This document shows positions 49,883-58,908 of a DNA stretch of 64,000 nt, one piece after another; position 1 is the first letter of the stretch, and the number at the start of each line of letters is the position of its first letter. This DNA is from Streptomyces tropicalis. Lineage in GTDB: Bacteria > Actinomycetota > Actinomycetes > Streptomycetales > Streptomycetaceae. A program made the translations under genes and the position numbers. The DNA lies in contig NZ_JARJBB010000020.1 in the NCBI RefSeq assembly GCF_029269835.1, forward strand, positions 1 through 64,000. Direction: 5' to 3'. The notes under the pieces were generated by a model that was given only the letters and a program-made list of their open reading frames with translations, did not search any database and was not told the origin of the DNA.

Positions 49883-50048
49883 ATGTAGTCCTCGGGACTT
49901 CGGCGTCTCGGCCTCGCCCCTCGGCGTGCTCCAGACATTAGCTGATCAGCAGGGGGGTAGCGCAAGTCGGTTGGCCGCAGGGCCCGCTGACGGGCGCTGA
50001 GCCGGGCGGAGCGGCCCCCGGCGGAGCCGGAGGCCGCGGCCCGCCGTG

Positions 50049-50366
50049 TCACTGTGCCGAGGCGAAGGCCTCGTAGACCCGCTTGGGGATCCGCCCGCGG
50101 GCCGGCACCTCCAGCTTGTTGGCCTGCGCCCAGGCCCGGACGGCGGCGGGGTCCGGGGCGACCTCCGTCTGCCGGTAGGCCCTGCCCGACTTCGACCGCT
50201 TCCGGCCTGCCTCCAGGTACGGCGCGAGCGCCTTGCGCAGTTCCTTGGCATTGGTTTGGTTCAGGTCGATCTCGTAGGACTTGCCGTCGAGTCCGAAGGC
50301 GACCGTCTCCGCCGCTTCCGAGCCGTCCATGTCGTCAAAGAGAGTGACCACGACACGCTGCGCCAC
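50049..50366 (-). CDS. lsrL: Lsr2-family nucleoid-associated protein (LsrL-like)
   Basis: The 105-aa protein has the Lsr2 oligomerisation half (V-A-Q-R-V-V-V-T-L-F-D-D-M-D-G-S, Y-E-I-D-L-N) and the DNA-binding half (V-R-A-W-A-Q-A-N-K-L-E-V-P-A-R-G-R-I-P, Y-E-A-F) with the minor-groove AT-hook-like R-G-R. GTG 50366 fits the family start; AAGGGA lies ~9 nt upstream. The position beside purS matches S. coelicolor lsrL, a paralogue of lsr2, so the symbol is by synteny. Its own upstream region is unusually AT-rich, suggesting autosilencing. Confidence 0.92.
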   Translation of the reverse strand: MAQRVVVTLFDDMDGSEAAETVAFGLDGKSYEIDLNQTNAKELRKALAPYLEAGRKRSKSGRAYRQTEVAPDPAAVRAWAQANKLEVPARGRIPKRVYEAFASAQ

Positions 50367-50719
50367 GAATAATCGGTCCCTTCGTGCGACACCTGCTGCC
50401 ACGTGCTCCGCGGTGACGTGCGAAGACGTTCGGAGATGTCGACTGTCCGCCTGTTATCGGGAAAAGTATCGGCTGTCGCCAATTCATTTGTACAGTGCCG
50501 GGCATTGCAAAGGGAAGCCCGGCTAAATCCGCCCGCGTGTCCCCGCACAAAACGGGATCCGGTCCTGAACGGCGAACTTTCCCAGAACTCTTCACGAACG
50601 CCCCCGCCCGATACCGGATCGTGACGCCCGTCACGTAGATTCCTACGACTCTACCCGCGTAGAAATTTTGTGCGGGTAGTCTGAAGGGACCTGCTCAGCA
50701 CCACACACCGGGAGTGCCA
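50367..50719. promoter_or_regulatory. Divergent lsrL/purS control region
   Basis: This 353-bp region has several AT-rich patches (for example AAATTTT, near 50664). Symmetric elements crowd its right part: a Crp-type GTG-N6-GTCAC (50621-50634), CGTAG-N4-CTACG (50634-50647), TCTAC-N4-GTAGA (50650-50663) and CTACCCGC-N13-GCGGGTAG (50651-50679). TAGTCT at 50677-50682 may be a -10 box for purS. No regulator can be named. Confidence 0.6.
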
Positions 50720-50983
50720 GTGGCACGCGTCGTAGTCGACGTCATGCTCAAGCCGGAGATCCTCGACCCCCAGGGCCAGGCGGTGCAGCGCGCACTGCCG
50801 CGCCTGGGTTTCGACGGCATCTCCGACGTACGTCAGGGAAAGCGATTCGAACTGGAAGTGGAGGGCCCGGTCGACGAGGCCGCGCTCGCCCGCATTCACG
50901 ATCTTGCCGAATCCTTCCTCGCCAACACCGTGATCGAGGACTTCACCGTCAAGGTGGAGGAAGTCGCGGAGGCCGCGAAGTGA
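50720..50983 (+). CDS. purS: FGAM synthase subunit PurS
   Basis: The 87-aa protein has the PurS fold pattern: A-R-V-V-V-D-V-M-L-K, D-P-Q-G-Q-A-V, F-D-G-I-S-D-V-R-Q-G-K, and N-T-V-I-E-D-F. It bridges PurQ and PurL. GTG 50720 is chosen over the GTG two codons upstream because GGGAG lies 5 nt before it. Its stop overlaps purQ (GTGA). Confidence 0.95.
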   Translation: MARVVVDVMLKPEILDPQGQAVQRALPRLGFDGISDVRQGKRFELEVEGPVDEAALARIHDLAESFLANTVIEDFTVKVEEVAEAAK

Positions 50984-51660
50984 CCGCTCGTATTGGCGTC
51001 GTCACTTTCCCGGGCAGCCTCGACGACCGGGACACCCAGCGCGCGATCCGCCTGGCGGGTGCCGAACCGGTCGCCCTCTGGCACAAGGACAAGGACCTCA
51101 AGCAGGTCGACGCCGTGGTCCTGCCCGGCGGTTTCTCCTACGGCGACTACCTGCGCGCCGGTGCCATCTCCCGCTTCTCGCCGGTGATGGAGAGCGTCGT
51201 CGAGCAGGCGCGGGCCGGGCTGCCGGTGCTCGGCATCTGCAACGGCTTCCAGGTCCTGACCGAGGCCCACCTCCTCCCGGGCGCCATGCTCGGCAACGAC
51301 CACCTCCACTTCATCTGCCGCGACCAGAAGCTGCGGGTGGAGAACGCGGGGACCGCCTGGACCGGCGACTACACCGCCGGGCAGGAGATCCACATCCCGC
51401 TGAAGAACATGGACGGCCGGTTCGTCGCGGACACGTACACGCTCGACGAGCTGGAGGCGGAGGGCCGCGTGGTCTTCCGGTACCTCGACGTCAACCCCAA
51501 CGGCTCGCTCCGCGACATCGCCGGCATCACCAACGAGGCCGGGAACGTCGTCGGTCTCATGCCGCACCCCGAGCACGCCGTCGAGCCGCTGATCGGCTCC
51601 GGCCGCACCGACGGCCTGCCCTTCTTCACCTCGATCCTCAAGAAGCTGGTCACCGCATGA
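50980..51660 (+). CDS. purQ: FGAM synthase glutaminase subunit PurQ
   Basis: The 226-aa protein is a class I glutamine amidotransferase: catalytic Cys in L-G-I-C-N-G-F-Q, with His and Glu in M-P-H-P-E-H. It supplies ammonia to PurL. It overlaps purS and purL by 4 bp on each side. Confidence 0.96.
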   Translation: MTARIGVVTFPGSLDDRDTQRAIRLAGAEPVALWHKDKDLKQVDAVVLPGGFSYGDYLRAGAISRFSPVMESVVEQARAGLPVLGICNGFQVLTEAHLLPGAMLGNDHLHFICRDQKLRVENAGTAWTGDYTAGQEIHIPLKNMDGRFVADTYTLDELEAEGRVVFRYLDVNPNGSLRDIAGITNEAGNVVGLMPHPEHAVEPLIGSGRTDGLPFFTSILKKLVTA

Positions 51661-53915
51661 GCAGGACGCCTCTGGACACGGTCGAGCACGCGGCCGCGAC
51701 CCCCGACGTCGAGCTGCCCTGGGCCGAACTCGGCCTGAAGAAGGACGAGTACGAGCGGGTCGTGGAGATCCTCGGCCGCCGCCCGACCGGCGCCGAGCTC
51801 GCCATGTACTCGGTGATGTGGTCCGAGCACTGCTCGTACAAGTCCTCCAAGGTCCACCTCCGCCAGTTCGGCGAGAAGGCCCCCGAGAGCGACGCCCTCC
51901 TCGTCGGCATCGGCGAGAACGCCGGCGTCGTCGACGTCGGCCAGGGCTACGCGGTCACCTTCAAGGTCGAGTCGCACAACCACCCGTCCTACGTCGAGCC
52001 CTACCAGGGCGCGGCCACGGGCGTCGGCGGCATCGTCCGCGACATCATCGCGATGGGCGCCCGCCCGGTCGCCGTGGTCGACCCGCTGCGCTTCGGCGCG
52101 GCCGACCACCCCGACACCAAGCGCGTCCTGCCCGGAGTGGTCGCCGGCATCGGCGGCTACGGCAACTGCCTGGGCCTGCCCAACATCGGCGGCGAGGTCG
52201 TCTTCGACGCCTGCTACCAGGGCAACCCGCTGGTCAACGCCGGTGCCATCGGTGTGATGCGGCACGAGGACATCCACCTCGCCAAGGCCTCCGGCGCCGG
52301 CAACCAGGTCATCCTCTACGGCGCCCGGACCGGCGGCGACGGCATCGGCGGCGCCTCCATCCTCGCCTCCGAGACCTTCGACGACGCCAAGCCGTCGAAG
52401 CGCCCGGCGGTCCAGGTCGGCGACCCCTTCCAGGAGAAGCTCCTCATCGAGTGCACGCTGGAGGCCTTCCGGGAGAAGCTCGTCGTCGGCATCCAGGACC
52501 TCGGCGCGGCGGGCCTGTCCTGCGCCACCTCGGAGCTTGCCTCCAACGGCTCCGGCGGCATGCGCGTCACCCTGGACGACGTGCCGCTGCGCGACTCCAC
52601 GCTCTCGCCCGAGGAGATCCTCATGAGCGAGTCGCAGGAACGCATGTGCGCCGTGGTCGAGCCGGGGAAGGTCGACCGGTTCCTGGAGATCTGCGCCAAG
52701 TGGGACGTCATCGCCACGGTGATCGGCGAGGTCACCGACGGCGACCGCCTGGAGATCTTCTGGCACGGCGGCAAGATCGTCGACGTCGACCCGCGCACCG
52801 TCGCCCACGACGGCCCGGTCTACGAGCGCCCCTACGCCCGCCCGGACTGGCAGGACGTCCTCCAGGCCGACGACGCCGGGAAGCTCCCCCGCCCGGCGAC
52901 CGGCGAGGAGCTGAAGGACCAGGTCCTGCGGCTGGTGGGCTCCCCCAACCAGGCCTCCAAGAAGTGGATCACCTCGCAGTACGACCACTTCGTGCAGGGC
53001 AACACCGTCCTCGCGCAGCCCGAGGACTCGGGCATGATCCGCATCGACGAGGAGTCCGGCCTCGGCGTCGCCATCGCGACGGACGGCAACGGCCGGTACG
53101 CCAAGCTGGACCCGTACACGGGCGCGCAGCTGGCCCTGGCGGAGGCCTACCGGAACGTGGCGACGACCGGCGCCAGGCCGCTCGCCGTCTCCGACTGCCT
53201 GAACTTCGGCTCGCCCGAGGACTCGGCGGTGATGTGGCAGTTCGCGGAGGCCGTGCGCGGCCTGGCGGACGGCTGCCGGCAGCTCGGCACCCCGGTGACC
53301 GGCGGCAACGTCTCGCTCTACAACCAGACCGGCGAGGCCGCCATCCACCCGACCCCGGTGGTCGCGGTCCTCGGCGTCATCGACGACGTGGCCCGCCGTA
53401 CCCCGGTCGCCTTCCAGGAGGAGGGCCAGCTCCTCTACCTGCTGGGCGACACCCGGGAGGAGTTCGGCGGTTCGGCCTGGTCCCAGGTGGTCCACGACCA
53501 CCTCGGCGGCATGCCCCCGAAGGTCGACCTGGAGCGCGAGCGGCTGCTGGCCGAGATCCTGATCTCCGCCTCCCGCGACGGCATGATCGACTCCGCGCAC
53601 GACCTGTCCGACGGCGGCCTGGTCCAGGCGGTCGTGGAGTCGGCGCTCCTCGGCGGCAAGGGCGCCCGCCTGGTCGTGCCGGACGGTCTCGACGCGTTCA
53701 CCTTCCTGCTCTCCGAGTCGGCCGGCCGCGCCGTCGTCGCCGTGCCGCGCTCGGAGGAGGTGCGCTTCAACGACATGTGCGGTGCCCGGGGCCTGCCCGC
53801 CACCCGCATCGGCGTCGTGGACGGCGACGCGGTGGAGGTCCAGGGCGAGTTCACCCTCTCCCTGGCCGAACTCCGCGAGACCCACGAGCAGACGATCCCG
53901 TCGCTGCTGGCGTAA
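51657..53915 (+). CDS. purL: FGAM synthase large subunit PurL (small type)
   Basis: The 752-aa protein has the AIRS-type ATP domains duplicated: H-N-H-P-S-Y-V-E-P-Y-Q-G-A-A-T-G-V-G-G near residue 105 and D-C-L-N-F-G-S-P-E in the second half. It lacks the N-terminal and glutaminase domains of enterobacterial PurL, as expected when PurS and PurQ are separate. It starts M-S-R-T-P-L-D-T-V-E at ATG 51657. Confidence 0.96.
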   Translation: MSRTPLDTVEHAAATPDVELPWAELGLKKDEYERVVEILGRRPTGAELAMYSVMWSEHCSYKSSKVHLRQFGEKAPESDALLVGIGENAGVVDVGQGYAVTFKVESHNHPSYVEPYQGAATGVGGIVRDIIAMGARPVAVVDPLRFGAADHPDTKRVLPGVVAGIGGYGNCLGLPNIGGEVVFDACYQGNPLVNAGAIGVMRHEDIHLAKASGAGNQVILYGARTGGDGIGGASILASETFDDAKPSKRPAVQVGDPFQEKLLIECTLEAFREKLVVGIQDLGAAGLSCATSELASNGSGGMRVTLDDVPLRDSTLSPEEILMSESQERMCAVVEPGKVDRFLEICAKWDVIATVIGEVTDGDRLEIFWHGGKIVDVDPRTVAHDGPVYERPYARPDWQDVLQADDAGKLPRPATGEELKDQVLRLVGSPNQASKKWITSQYDHFVQGNTVLAQPEDSGMIRIDEESGLGVAIATDGNGRYAKLDPYTGAQLALAEAYRNVATTGARPLAVSDCLNFGSPEDSAVMWQFAEAVRGLADGCRQLGTPVTGGNVSLYNQTGEAAIHPTPVVAVLGVIDDVARRTPVAFQEEGQLLYLLGDTREEFGGSAWSQVVHDHLGGMPPKVDLERERLLAEILISASRDGMIDSAHDLSDGGLVQAVVESALLGGKGARLVVPDGLDAFTFLLSESAGRAVVAVPRSEEVRFNDMCGARGLPATRIGVVDGDAVEVQGEFTLSLAELRETHEQTIPSLLA

Positions 53916-53934
53916 CCCACCGGCCACCCCGTCC

Positions 53935-53969
53935 CCCGCCCCCACCCGCCGCCTGCGGGTGGGGGCGGG
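53935..53969 (+). terminator. 15-bp terminator after purL
   Basis: CCCGCCCCCACCCGC (53935-53949) pairs perfectly with 53955-53969 around CGCCT. It ends the purSQL operon. Confidence 0.88.
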
Positions 53970-54135
53970 GGCGTGGGACGGGGCGGCTCGCGCGCGCCCT
54001 GCGCCGGGTCCCGGCCCGCCCCTCGCCGTGCCCGGCCGTCGGCCCCCGTGCCCGGCCCCGTCGGCCACCGGGCTCAGCTCCGTCGGCCCGCGGGCCCGGC
54101 CCTCTCGATCCCCCCGGCGGCATAGGGTCACTCCC

Positions 54136-54930
54136 ATGCCCCCGGCCAAGAAGCGTGCCCGCAGCTACGATCCCGTCCGGACCCGGGCGGCGGTTCTCGC
54201 CCAGTTCGGGAGTGTGCGGGAGGGCGTGCGCGGGCTCACCGCGGAGCAGGGGGCGTTGCCCACCCGGCTCGGGGACTGGACGGTGCGCGAGCTGGTCGCC
54301 CACATCGGGATGGCGGTCACGGCCGTGCACCGGGCCCTGGACCGGCCGGCCCCGCCGCGGCAGGACGCCCGGGTGACCGACTGGCCCTTCGCCACCTCCG
54401 GGAGCTCCGCCGCGATCGCCGCCTTCACCCGGGACCTCGCGGCCGAGCACCCCGACCTCGACGCCTACCTCGCCGAGGTCGAGCAGAGCCTGCGCGCCCT
54501 GCTCGGCGCCACGCCCGGCGGCCGGCTCCTGGAGACCGACGCGGGCGCGCTGCCGCTCGACGACTACCTGGTGACCCGTGCCGTCGAGCTCGTCGTGCAC
54601 ACCGACGACCTCAACGCCGCCGTGCCCGGTCTCGACGTGCCCCACGACCGCCAGGCGCTGGCCGCCGCCACCCGGCTGCTCGCCGACGCCCTCGCCGTGC
54701 GGGCGCCCGGCGGGTCCACCGAGGTGCGCATCCCGCCGTTCGCCGTCGTGCAGTGCGTCGAGGGGCCCCGGCACACCCGCGGCACCCCGCCCAACGTGGT
54801 CGAGACCGACCCGCTCACCTGGATCCGGCTCGCCACCGGACGGACGCAGTGGGCGGAGGCCGTCGGGACGGCCGTCCGCGCGAGCGGGGAGCGGGCCGAC
54901 CTCGGGCCCCTGCTGCCGCTGATGGCCTGA
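54136..54930 (+). CDS. Maleylpyruvate isomerase/DinB-like mycothiol-dependent family protein
   Basis: The 264-aa protein has a DinB-like helical bundle (W-T-V-R-E-L-V-A-H-I-G near residue 50, His as metal ligand) with R-A-V-E-L-V-V-H-T-D-D-L as second metal site (TIGR03083 type). A C-terminal SCP2-like part follows. Relatives use mycothiol to isomerise or detoxify compounds; the substrate is unknown. TAGGGT lies 7 nt before ATG 54136, suggesting a leaderless mRNA. Confidence 0.85.
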   Translation: MPPAKKRARSYDPVRTRAAVLAQFGSVREGVRGLTAEQGALPTRLGDWTVRELVAHIGMAVTAVHRALDRPAPPRQDARVTDWPFATSGSSAAIAAFTRDLAAEHPDLDAYLAEVEQSLRALLGATPGGRLLETDAGALPLDDYLVTRAVELVVHTDDLNAAVPGLDVPHDRQALAAATRLLADALAVRAPGGSTEVRIPPFAVVQCVEGPRHTRGTPPNVVETDPLTWIRLATGRTQWAEAVGTAVRASGERADLGPLLPLMA

Positions 54931-54997
54931 TCCGCGCCCCGGGACCGGGCGGGGCGGCCGAGGGGAACCGGCCGCCCCGCCCGCCCGTCCCACCGGC

Positions 54998-55516
54998 ATG
55001 GACACACAGCGACTCACCCTCGCCGTCCTGGCCGTGCTGCCCCTCACGCTGGCCTGCGGAAGCGGTGTCGCGGGCGGGGCCGCGGGCGTGGGAGACGGCA
55101 GCGCCGCCCCGGTGCCCGCGGCGGCCCCGGCCGGCGCCCACCACCGCGCCGCGGACGCCACCGCGGAGGCGGACGTGCCGCTGCAGGGCACCCGCTGGGA
55201 CGTCACGGCGACCGGCGCCGGCGGCACGGCCGTCCCCGTGCCGGGGAAGGCCCGTGCTCACCTCGTGTTCGACGCGGGCCGGGTCACCGGCAGCCTCGGC
55301 TGCAACGGCTTCAGCGCCGCGGCCACCGTCCGCGACGGACGTATCGCGCTGGGCCCGGCCGCGACCACCCGCATGATGTGCGACGCCTCACTCATGACCG
55401 TGGAGAAGGACCTCCTGCGCCTCTTCGGCACCACGGTGAGTTACCGCATCGATCAGCGCACCCTCACGCTGACCAGCGAAAACGGCGGGACGGTGACGGC
55501 AGGGGCGGCGCGGTGA
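54998..55516 (+). CDS. META-domain lipoprotein
   Basis: The 172-aa protein has a type II signal peptide (L-T-L-A-C, lipidated Cys at residue 20), an Ala/Gly-rich linker and a META/HslJ domain (L-Q-G-T-R-W-D-V, G-C-N-G-F, M-M-C-D-A). The pair of Cys in the domain matches the family disulphide. META proteins are envelope stress or lipid-associated proteins. ATG 54998 is the only start giving a complete lipobox. Confidence 0.85.
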   Translation: MDTQRLTLAVLAVLPLTLACGSGVAGGAAGVGDGSAAPVPAAAPAGAHHRAADATAEADVPLQGTRWDVTATGAGGTAVPVPGKARAHLVFDAGRVTGSLGCNGFSAAATVRDGRIALGPAATTRMMCDASLMTVEKDLLRLFGTTVSYRIDQRTLTLTSENGGTVTAGAAR

Positions 55517-55577
55517 CGCACCGTGGGCGACCCTCCCCAATTCGGACCAGTGGTCGACCTCGCCTACACTCGGTGCC

Positions 55578-57107
55578 GTGCCACGTGGTGACGGTCGACT
55601 CAATCACGATCTGCTCCCCGGCGAGAAAGGCCCCCAGGACGCGTGTGGCGTCTTCGGTGTCTGGGCTCCGGGCGAAGAGGTCGCAAAGCTCACGTACTTC
55701 GGGCTCTACGCCCTCCAGCATCGGGGTCAGGAATCCGCGGGAATCGCGGTCAGCAACGGCTCCCAGATCCTCGTCTTCAAGGACATGGGCCTCGTCTCCC
55801 AGGTCTTCGACGAGACCTCGCTCGGTTCTCTCCAGGGTCACATCGCGGTCGGACACGCCCGCTACTCGACCACCGGCGCCTCCGTGTGGGAGAACGCCCA
55901 GCCGACGTTCCGTGCCACCGCGCACGGCTCCATCGCGCTCGGCCACAACGGCAACCTGGTGAACACCGCCCAGCTCGCCGAGATGGTCGCCGCGCTGCCG
56001 AAGGACGCGGGCGGCCGTACGGCCCGGGTCGCGGCGACCAACGACACCGACCTGCTGACGGCCCTGCTGGCCGCCCAGGTCGACCCCGACGGCAAGCCGC
56101 TGACCATCGAGGAAGCGGCCCACACCGTCCTGCCCCAGGTCAAGGGCGCCTTCTCGCTCGTCTTCATGGACGAGCACACCCTCTACGCCGCCCGTGACCC
56201 GCAGGGCATCCGCCCGCTGGTCCTCGGCCGGCTGGAGCGCGGCTGGGTGGTTGCCTCCGAGACCGCCGCCCTCGACATCACGGGCGCCAGCTTCGTCCGC
56301 GAGATCGAGCCGGGCGAGTTCGTGGCGATCGACGAGAACGGCCTGCGCACCTCGCGGTTCGCGGAAGCGAAGCCCAAGGGCTGCGTCTTCGAGTACGTGT
56401 ACCTGGCCCGCCCGGACACCGACATCGCCGGCCGGAACGTGTACCTCTCCCGCGTCGAGATGGGCCGCCGTCTCGCCAAGGAGGCCCCCGTCGAGGCCGA
56501 CCTGGTGATAGCGACCCCGGAGTCCGGCACCCCGGCCGCCGTCGGTTACGCCGAGGCCTCCGGCATCCCCTTCGGCAACGGTCTGGTCAAGAACGCCTAT
56601 GTGGGCCGGACCTTCATCCAGCCCTCGCAGACCATCCGCCAGCTCGGCATCCGGCTCAAGCTGAACCCGCTGAAGGAAGTCATCAAGGGAAAGCGCCTGG
56701 TGGTCGTGGACGACTCGATCGTCCGCGGCAACACCCAGCGGGCCCTGGTGCGGATGCTGCGCGAGGCGGGCGCCGCCGAGGTCCACATCCGGATCTCCTC
56801 GCCGCCCGTGAAGTGGCCCTGCTTCTTCGGCATCGACTTCGCCACCCGCGCCGAGCTGATCGCCAACGGCATGACCATCGAGGAGATCGGCACCTCCCTC
56901 GGCGCCGACTCGCTGGCGTACATCTCCATCGACGGCATGATCGAGGCCACCACGATCGCCAAGCCGGACCTGTGCCGCGCCTGCTTCGACGGCGAGTACC
57001 CGATGGAGCTGCCGGACCCGGAGCTCCTCGGCAAGCAGCTGCTGGAGACCGAGCTGGCCGCGGGTCCCGCCGCCACTGCCGCGGCCGACGCGATCCGTCG
57101 CCCGTAG
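55578..57107 (+). CDS. purF: Amidophosphoribosyltransferase
   Basis: The 509-aa protein has a 22-residue propeptide and catalytic Cys23 (D-A-C-G-V-F-G), glutaminase domain motifs (Y-F-G-L-Y-A-L-Q-H-R-G-Q-E-S) and the PRTase loop V-V-V-D-D-S-I-V-R-G-N-T. Cys residues in W-P-C-F-F-G and L-C-R-A-C-F-D fit the [4Fe-4S] ligands of the B. subtilis type. It commits PRPP to purine synthesis. TACACT lies 7 nt before GTG 55578, so a leaderless mRNA is likely. Confidence 0.96.
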   Translation: MPRGDGRLNHDLLPGEKGPQDACGVFGVWAPGEEVAKLTYFGLYALQHRGQESAGIAVSNGSQILVFKDMGLVSQVFDETSLGSLQGHIAVGHARYSTTGASVWENAQPTFRATAHGSIALGHNGNLVNTAQLAEMVAALPKDAGGRTARVAATNDTDLLTALLAAQVDPDGKPLTIEEAAHTVLPQVKGAFSLVFMDEHTLYAARDPQGIRPLVLGRLERGWVVASETAALDITGASFVREIEPGEFVAIDENGLRTSRFAEAKPKGCVFEYVYLARPDTDIAGRNVYLSRVEMGRRLAKEAPVEADLVIATPESGTPAAVGYAEASGIPFGNGLVKNAYVGRTFIQPSQTIRQLGIRLKLNPLKEVIKGKRLVVVDDSIVRGNTQRALVRMLREAGAAEVHIRISSPPVKWPCFFGIDFATRAELIANGMTIEEIGTSLGADSLAYISIDGMIEATTIAKPDLCRACFDGEYPMELPDPELLGKQLLETELAAGPAATAAADAIRRP

Positions 57108-57150
57108 GCACCCGTCAGCCCCGTAATCCCGACCCGAAAGATCCCAGGCA

Positions 57151-58230
57151 ATGTCTGAGACCACCACCGGTGCGGCCGGTGCCTCCTACGCGGCTGCCGG
57201 CGTCGACATCGAAGCGGGCGACCGCGCCGTCGAACTCATGAAGGAGTGGGTGAAGAAGACGCAGCGCCCCGAGGTCCTCGGCGGCCTCGGCGGTTTCGCC
57301 GGCCTCTTCGACGCCTCCGCCCTCAAGCGCTACGAGCGTCCCCTCCTGGCCTCCGCCACCGACGGCGTCGGCACCAAGGTCGACATCGCCCGCCGGATGG
57401 GCGTCTACGACAGCATCGGCCACGACCTGGTCGCCATGGTCATGGACGACATCGTGGTGTGCGGCGCCGAGCCGCTGTTCATGACCGACTACATCTGCGT
57501 CGGCAAGGTCCACCCCGAGCGGGTCGCCGCGATCGTGAAGGGCATCGCCGAGGGCTGCGTGCTGGCCGGCTGCGCCCTGGTCGGCGGTGAGACGGCCGAA
57601 CACCCGGGCCTGCTCGGTGAGGACGACTTCGACGTCGCCGGCGCCGGCACCGGCGTCGTGGAGGCCGACCGGCTGCTCGGCGCCGATCACATCCGTACGG
57701 GTGACGCGGTGATCGCGATGGCCGCCTCCGGCCTTCACTCCAACGGGTACTCCCTCGTCCGCCACGTGCTGCTGGAGCGGGCGGGGCTGTCGCTCGACGC
57801 GCAGATCGAGGACTTCGGCCGCACCCTCGGCGAGGAGCTGCTGGAGCCGACGAAGATCTACTCGCTGGACTGCCTGGCGCTGACCCGCACCACCGAGGTG
57901 CACGCCTTCAGCCACATCACCGGCGGCGGGCTCGCCGCCAACCTGGCCCGGGTGATCCCGGACGGACTGCACGCCGTGGTCGACCGCTCCACCTGGACGC
58001 CGGGCCCGGTGTTCGACCTCGTCGGCCGGACCGGCGACGTCGAGCGGCTGGAGCTGGAGAAGACCCTCAACATGGGCGTTGGCATGATGGCGATCGTGCC
58101 GGGCGGGTCGGTGGACGTGGCCCTCACCACCTTGGCCGACCGCGGGGTCGAGGCCTGGGTGGCCGGCGAGATCACGGACCGCGGGGCGCACCCGACGGGC
58201 GCGGCCCTGGTCGGGGACTACGCGGGCTGA
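57151..58230 (+). CDS. purM: AIR synthetase
   Basis: The 359-aa protein has the PurM motifs A-G-V-D-I-E-A-G-D, A-T-D-G-V-G-T-K and V-G-G-E-T-A-E-H-P-G, and ends R-G-A-H-P-T-G-A-A-L-V-G-D-Y-A-G. It follows purF by 43 bp and is likely cotranscribed. It forms the imidazole ring from FGAM. Confidence 0.96.
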   Translation: MSETTTGAAGASYAAAGVDIEAGDRAVELMKEWVKKTQRPEVLGGLGGFAGLFDASALKRYERPLLASATDGVGTKVDIARRMGVYDSIGHDLVAMVMDDIVVCGAEPLFMTDYICVGKVHPERVAAIVKGIAEGCVLAGCALVGGETAEHPGLLGEDDFDVAGAGTGVVEADRLLGADHIRTGDAVIAMAASGLHSNGYSLVRHVLLERAGLSLDAQIEDFGRTLGEELLEPTKIYSLDCLALTRTTEVHAFSHITGGGLAANLARVIPDGLHAVVDRSTWTPGPVFDLVGRTGDVERLELEKTLNMGVGMMAIVPGGSVDVALTTLADRGVEAWVAGEITDRGAHPTGAALVGDYAG

Positions 58231-58250
58231 CCCGGCGCGGACAGCACAGA

Positions 58251-58279
58251 ACCCGGTCCGTGGAGGCCACGGACCGGGT
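58251..58279. terminator. Bidirectional terminator between purM and the DUF3073 gene
   Basis: ACCCGGTCCGTGG (58251-58263) pairs perfectly with 58267-58279 around AGG, between two convergent genes. Confidence 0.88.
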
Positions 58280-58295
58280 CGTGATCAGTACAAGG

Positions 58296-58550
58296 TCAAG
58301 CGCCGCGACGACGTTGGTGCGAGGAGTTGCCGTCCTCGTCCTCATCGTCGTCGTCGTACAGGTCGGCGTACCGGCTGTACAGCTCGTCGTCCTCCTGCTC
58401 ATCGTCCTCGAACGGTTCGCCGTTCGGCGATGCGTTCGATGTCGATGCGCCCAGCTCCTCGGCCAGGCGTGAGAGGTCTGTCCCACCGCTGTTGTACTTC
58501 AGCTGGCGGGCGACCTTCGTCTGCTTGGCCTTGGCCCGGCCGCGCCCCAT
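58296..58550 (-). CDS. DUF3073 family protein
   Basis: The 84-aa protein starts M-G-R-G-R-A-K-A-K-Q-T-K-V-A-R-Q-L-K-Y, the invariant DUF3073 opening. An acidic C-half follows (D-D-D-E-D-E-D). The basic head and acidic tail suggest nucleic-acid or ribosome contact, but the function is unknown. It is convergent with purM. Confidence 0.9.
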   Translation of the reverse strand: MGRGRAKAKQTKVARQLKYNSGGTDLSRLAEELGASTSNASPNGEPFEDDEQEDDELYSRYADLYDDDDEDEDGNSSHQRRRGA

Positions 58551-58908
58551 GGCTCGACCCCCTCAACGACGGGGCTCGACGGCCCCAGAGTCTTGACACG
58601 CGTTCATGATCCGGAACGGACTCTCCGCAGAGAGACCGGTCCGTAGGGCTCCCACGGTACCTGAGCCCGCGGCCATACGGTACGTCGCCCGTAGGACGCG
58701 CGTGTGCACAGAACCTTCGAGGCGCCCCGTCCTCGCTGGTCAGTGGCAATTTTAACCACGTGTTGACGGGCGACCCGCCGGTGGAAGTGAGAGTTCTCTC
58801 CAACTGCCCACCGACAGGTACCGCTCAAACACGAAACACCCGACCGCTTCGGTGCGTCCCCGTCCGTCTCCGGGGGGTCACGGGACGGCCCGGAGGGTCA
58901 CCGCACGG
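58551..58908. other. Gap between the DUF3073 and vdh genes
   Basis: This 358-bp region holds the DUF3073 promoter side and the vdh 3' flank. The only distinct signal is an AT-rich patch CAATTTTAACCACGTG (58747-58762). No gene or terminator is evident. Confidence 0.4.
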
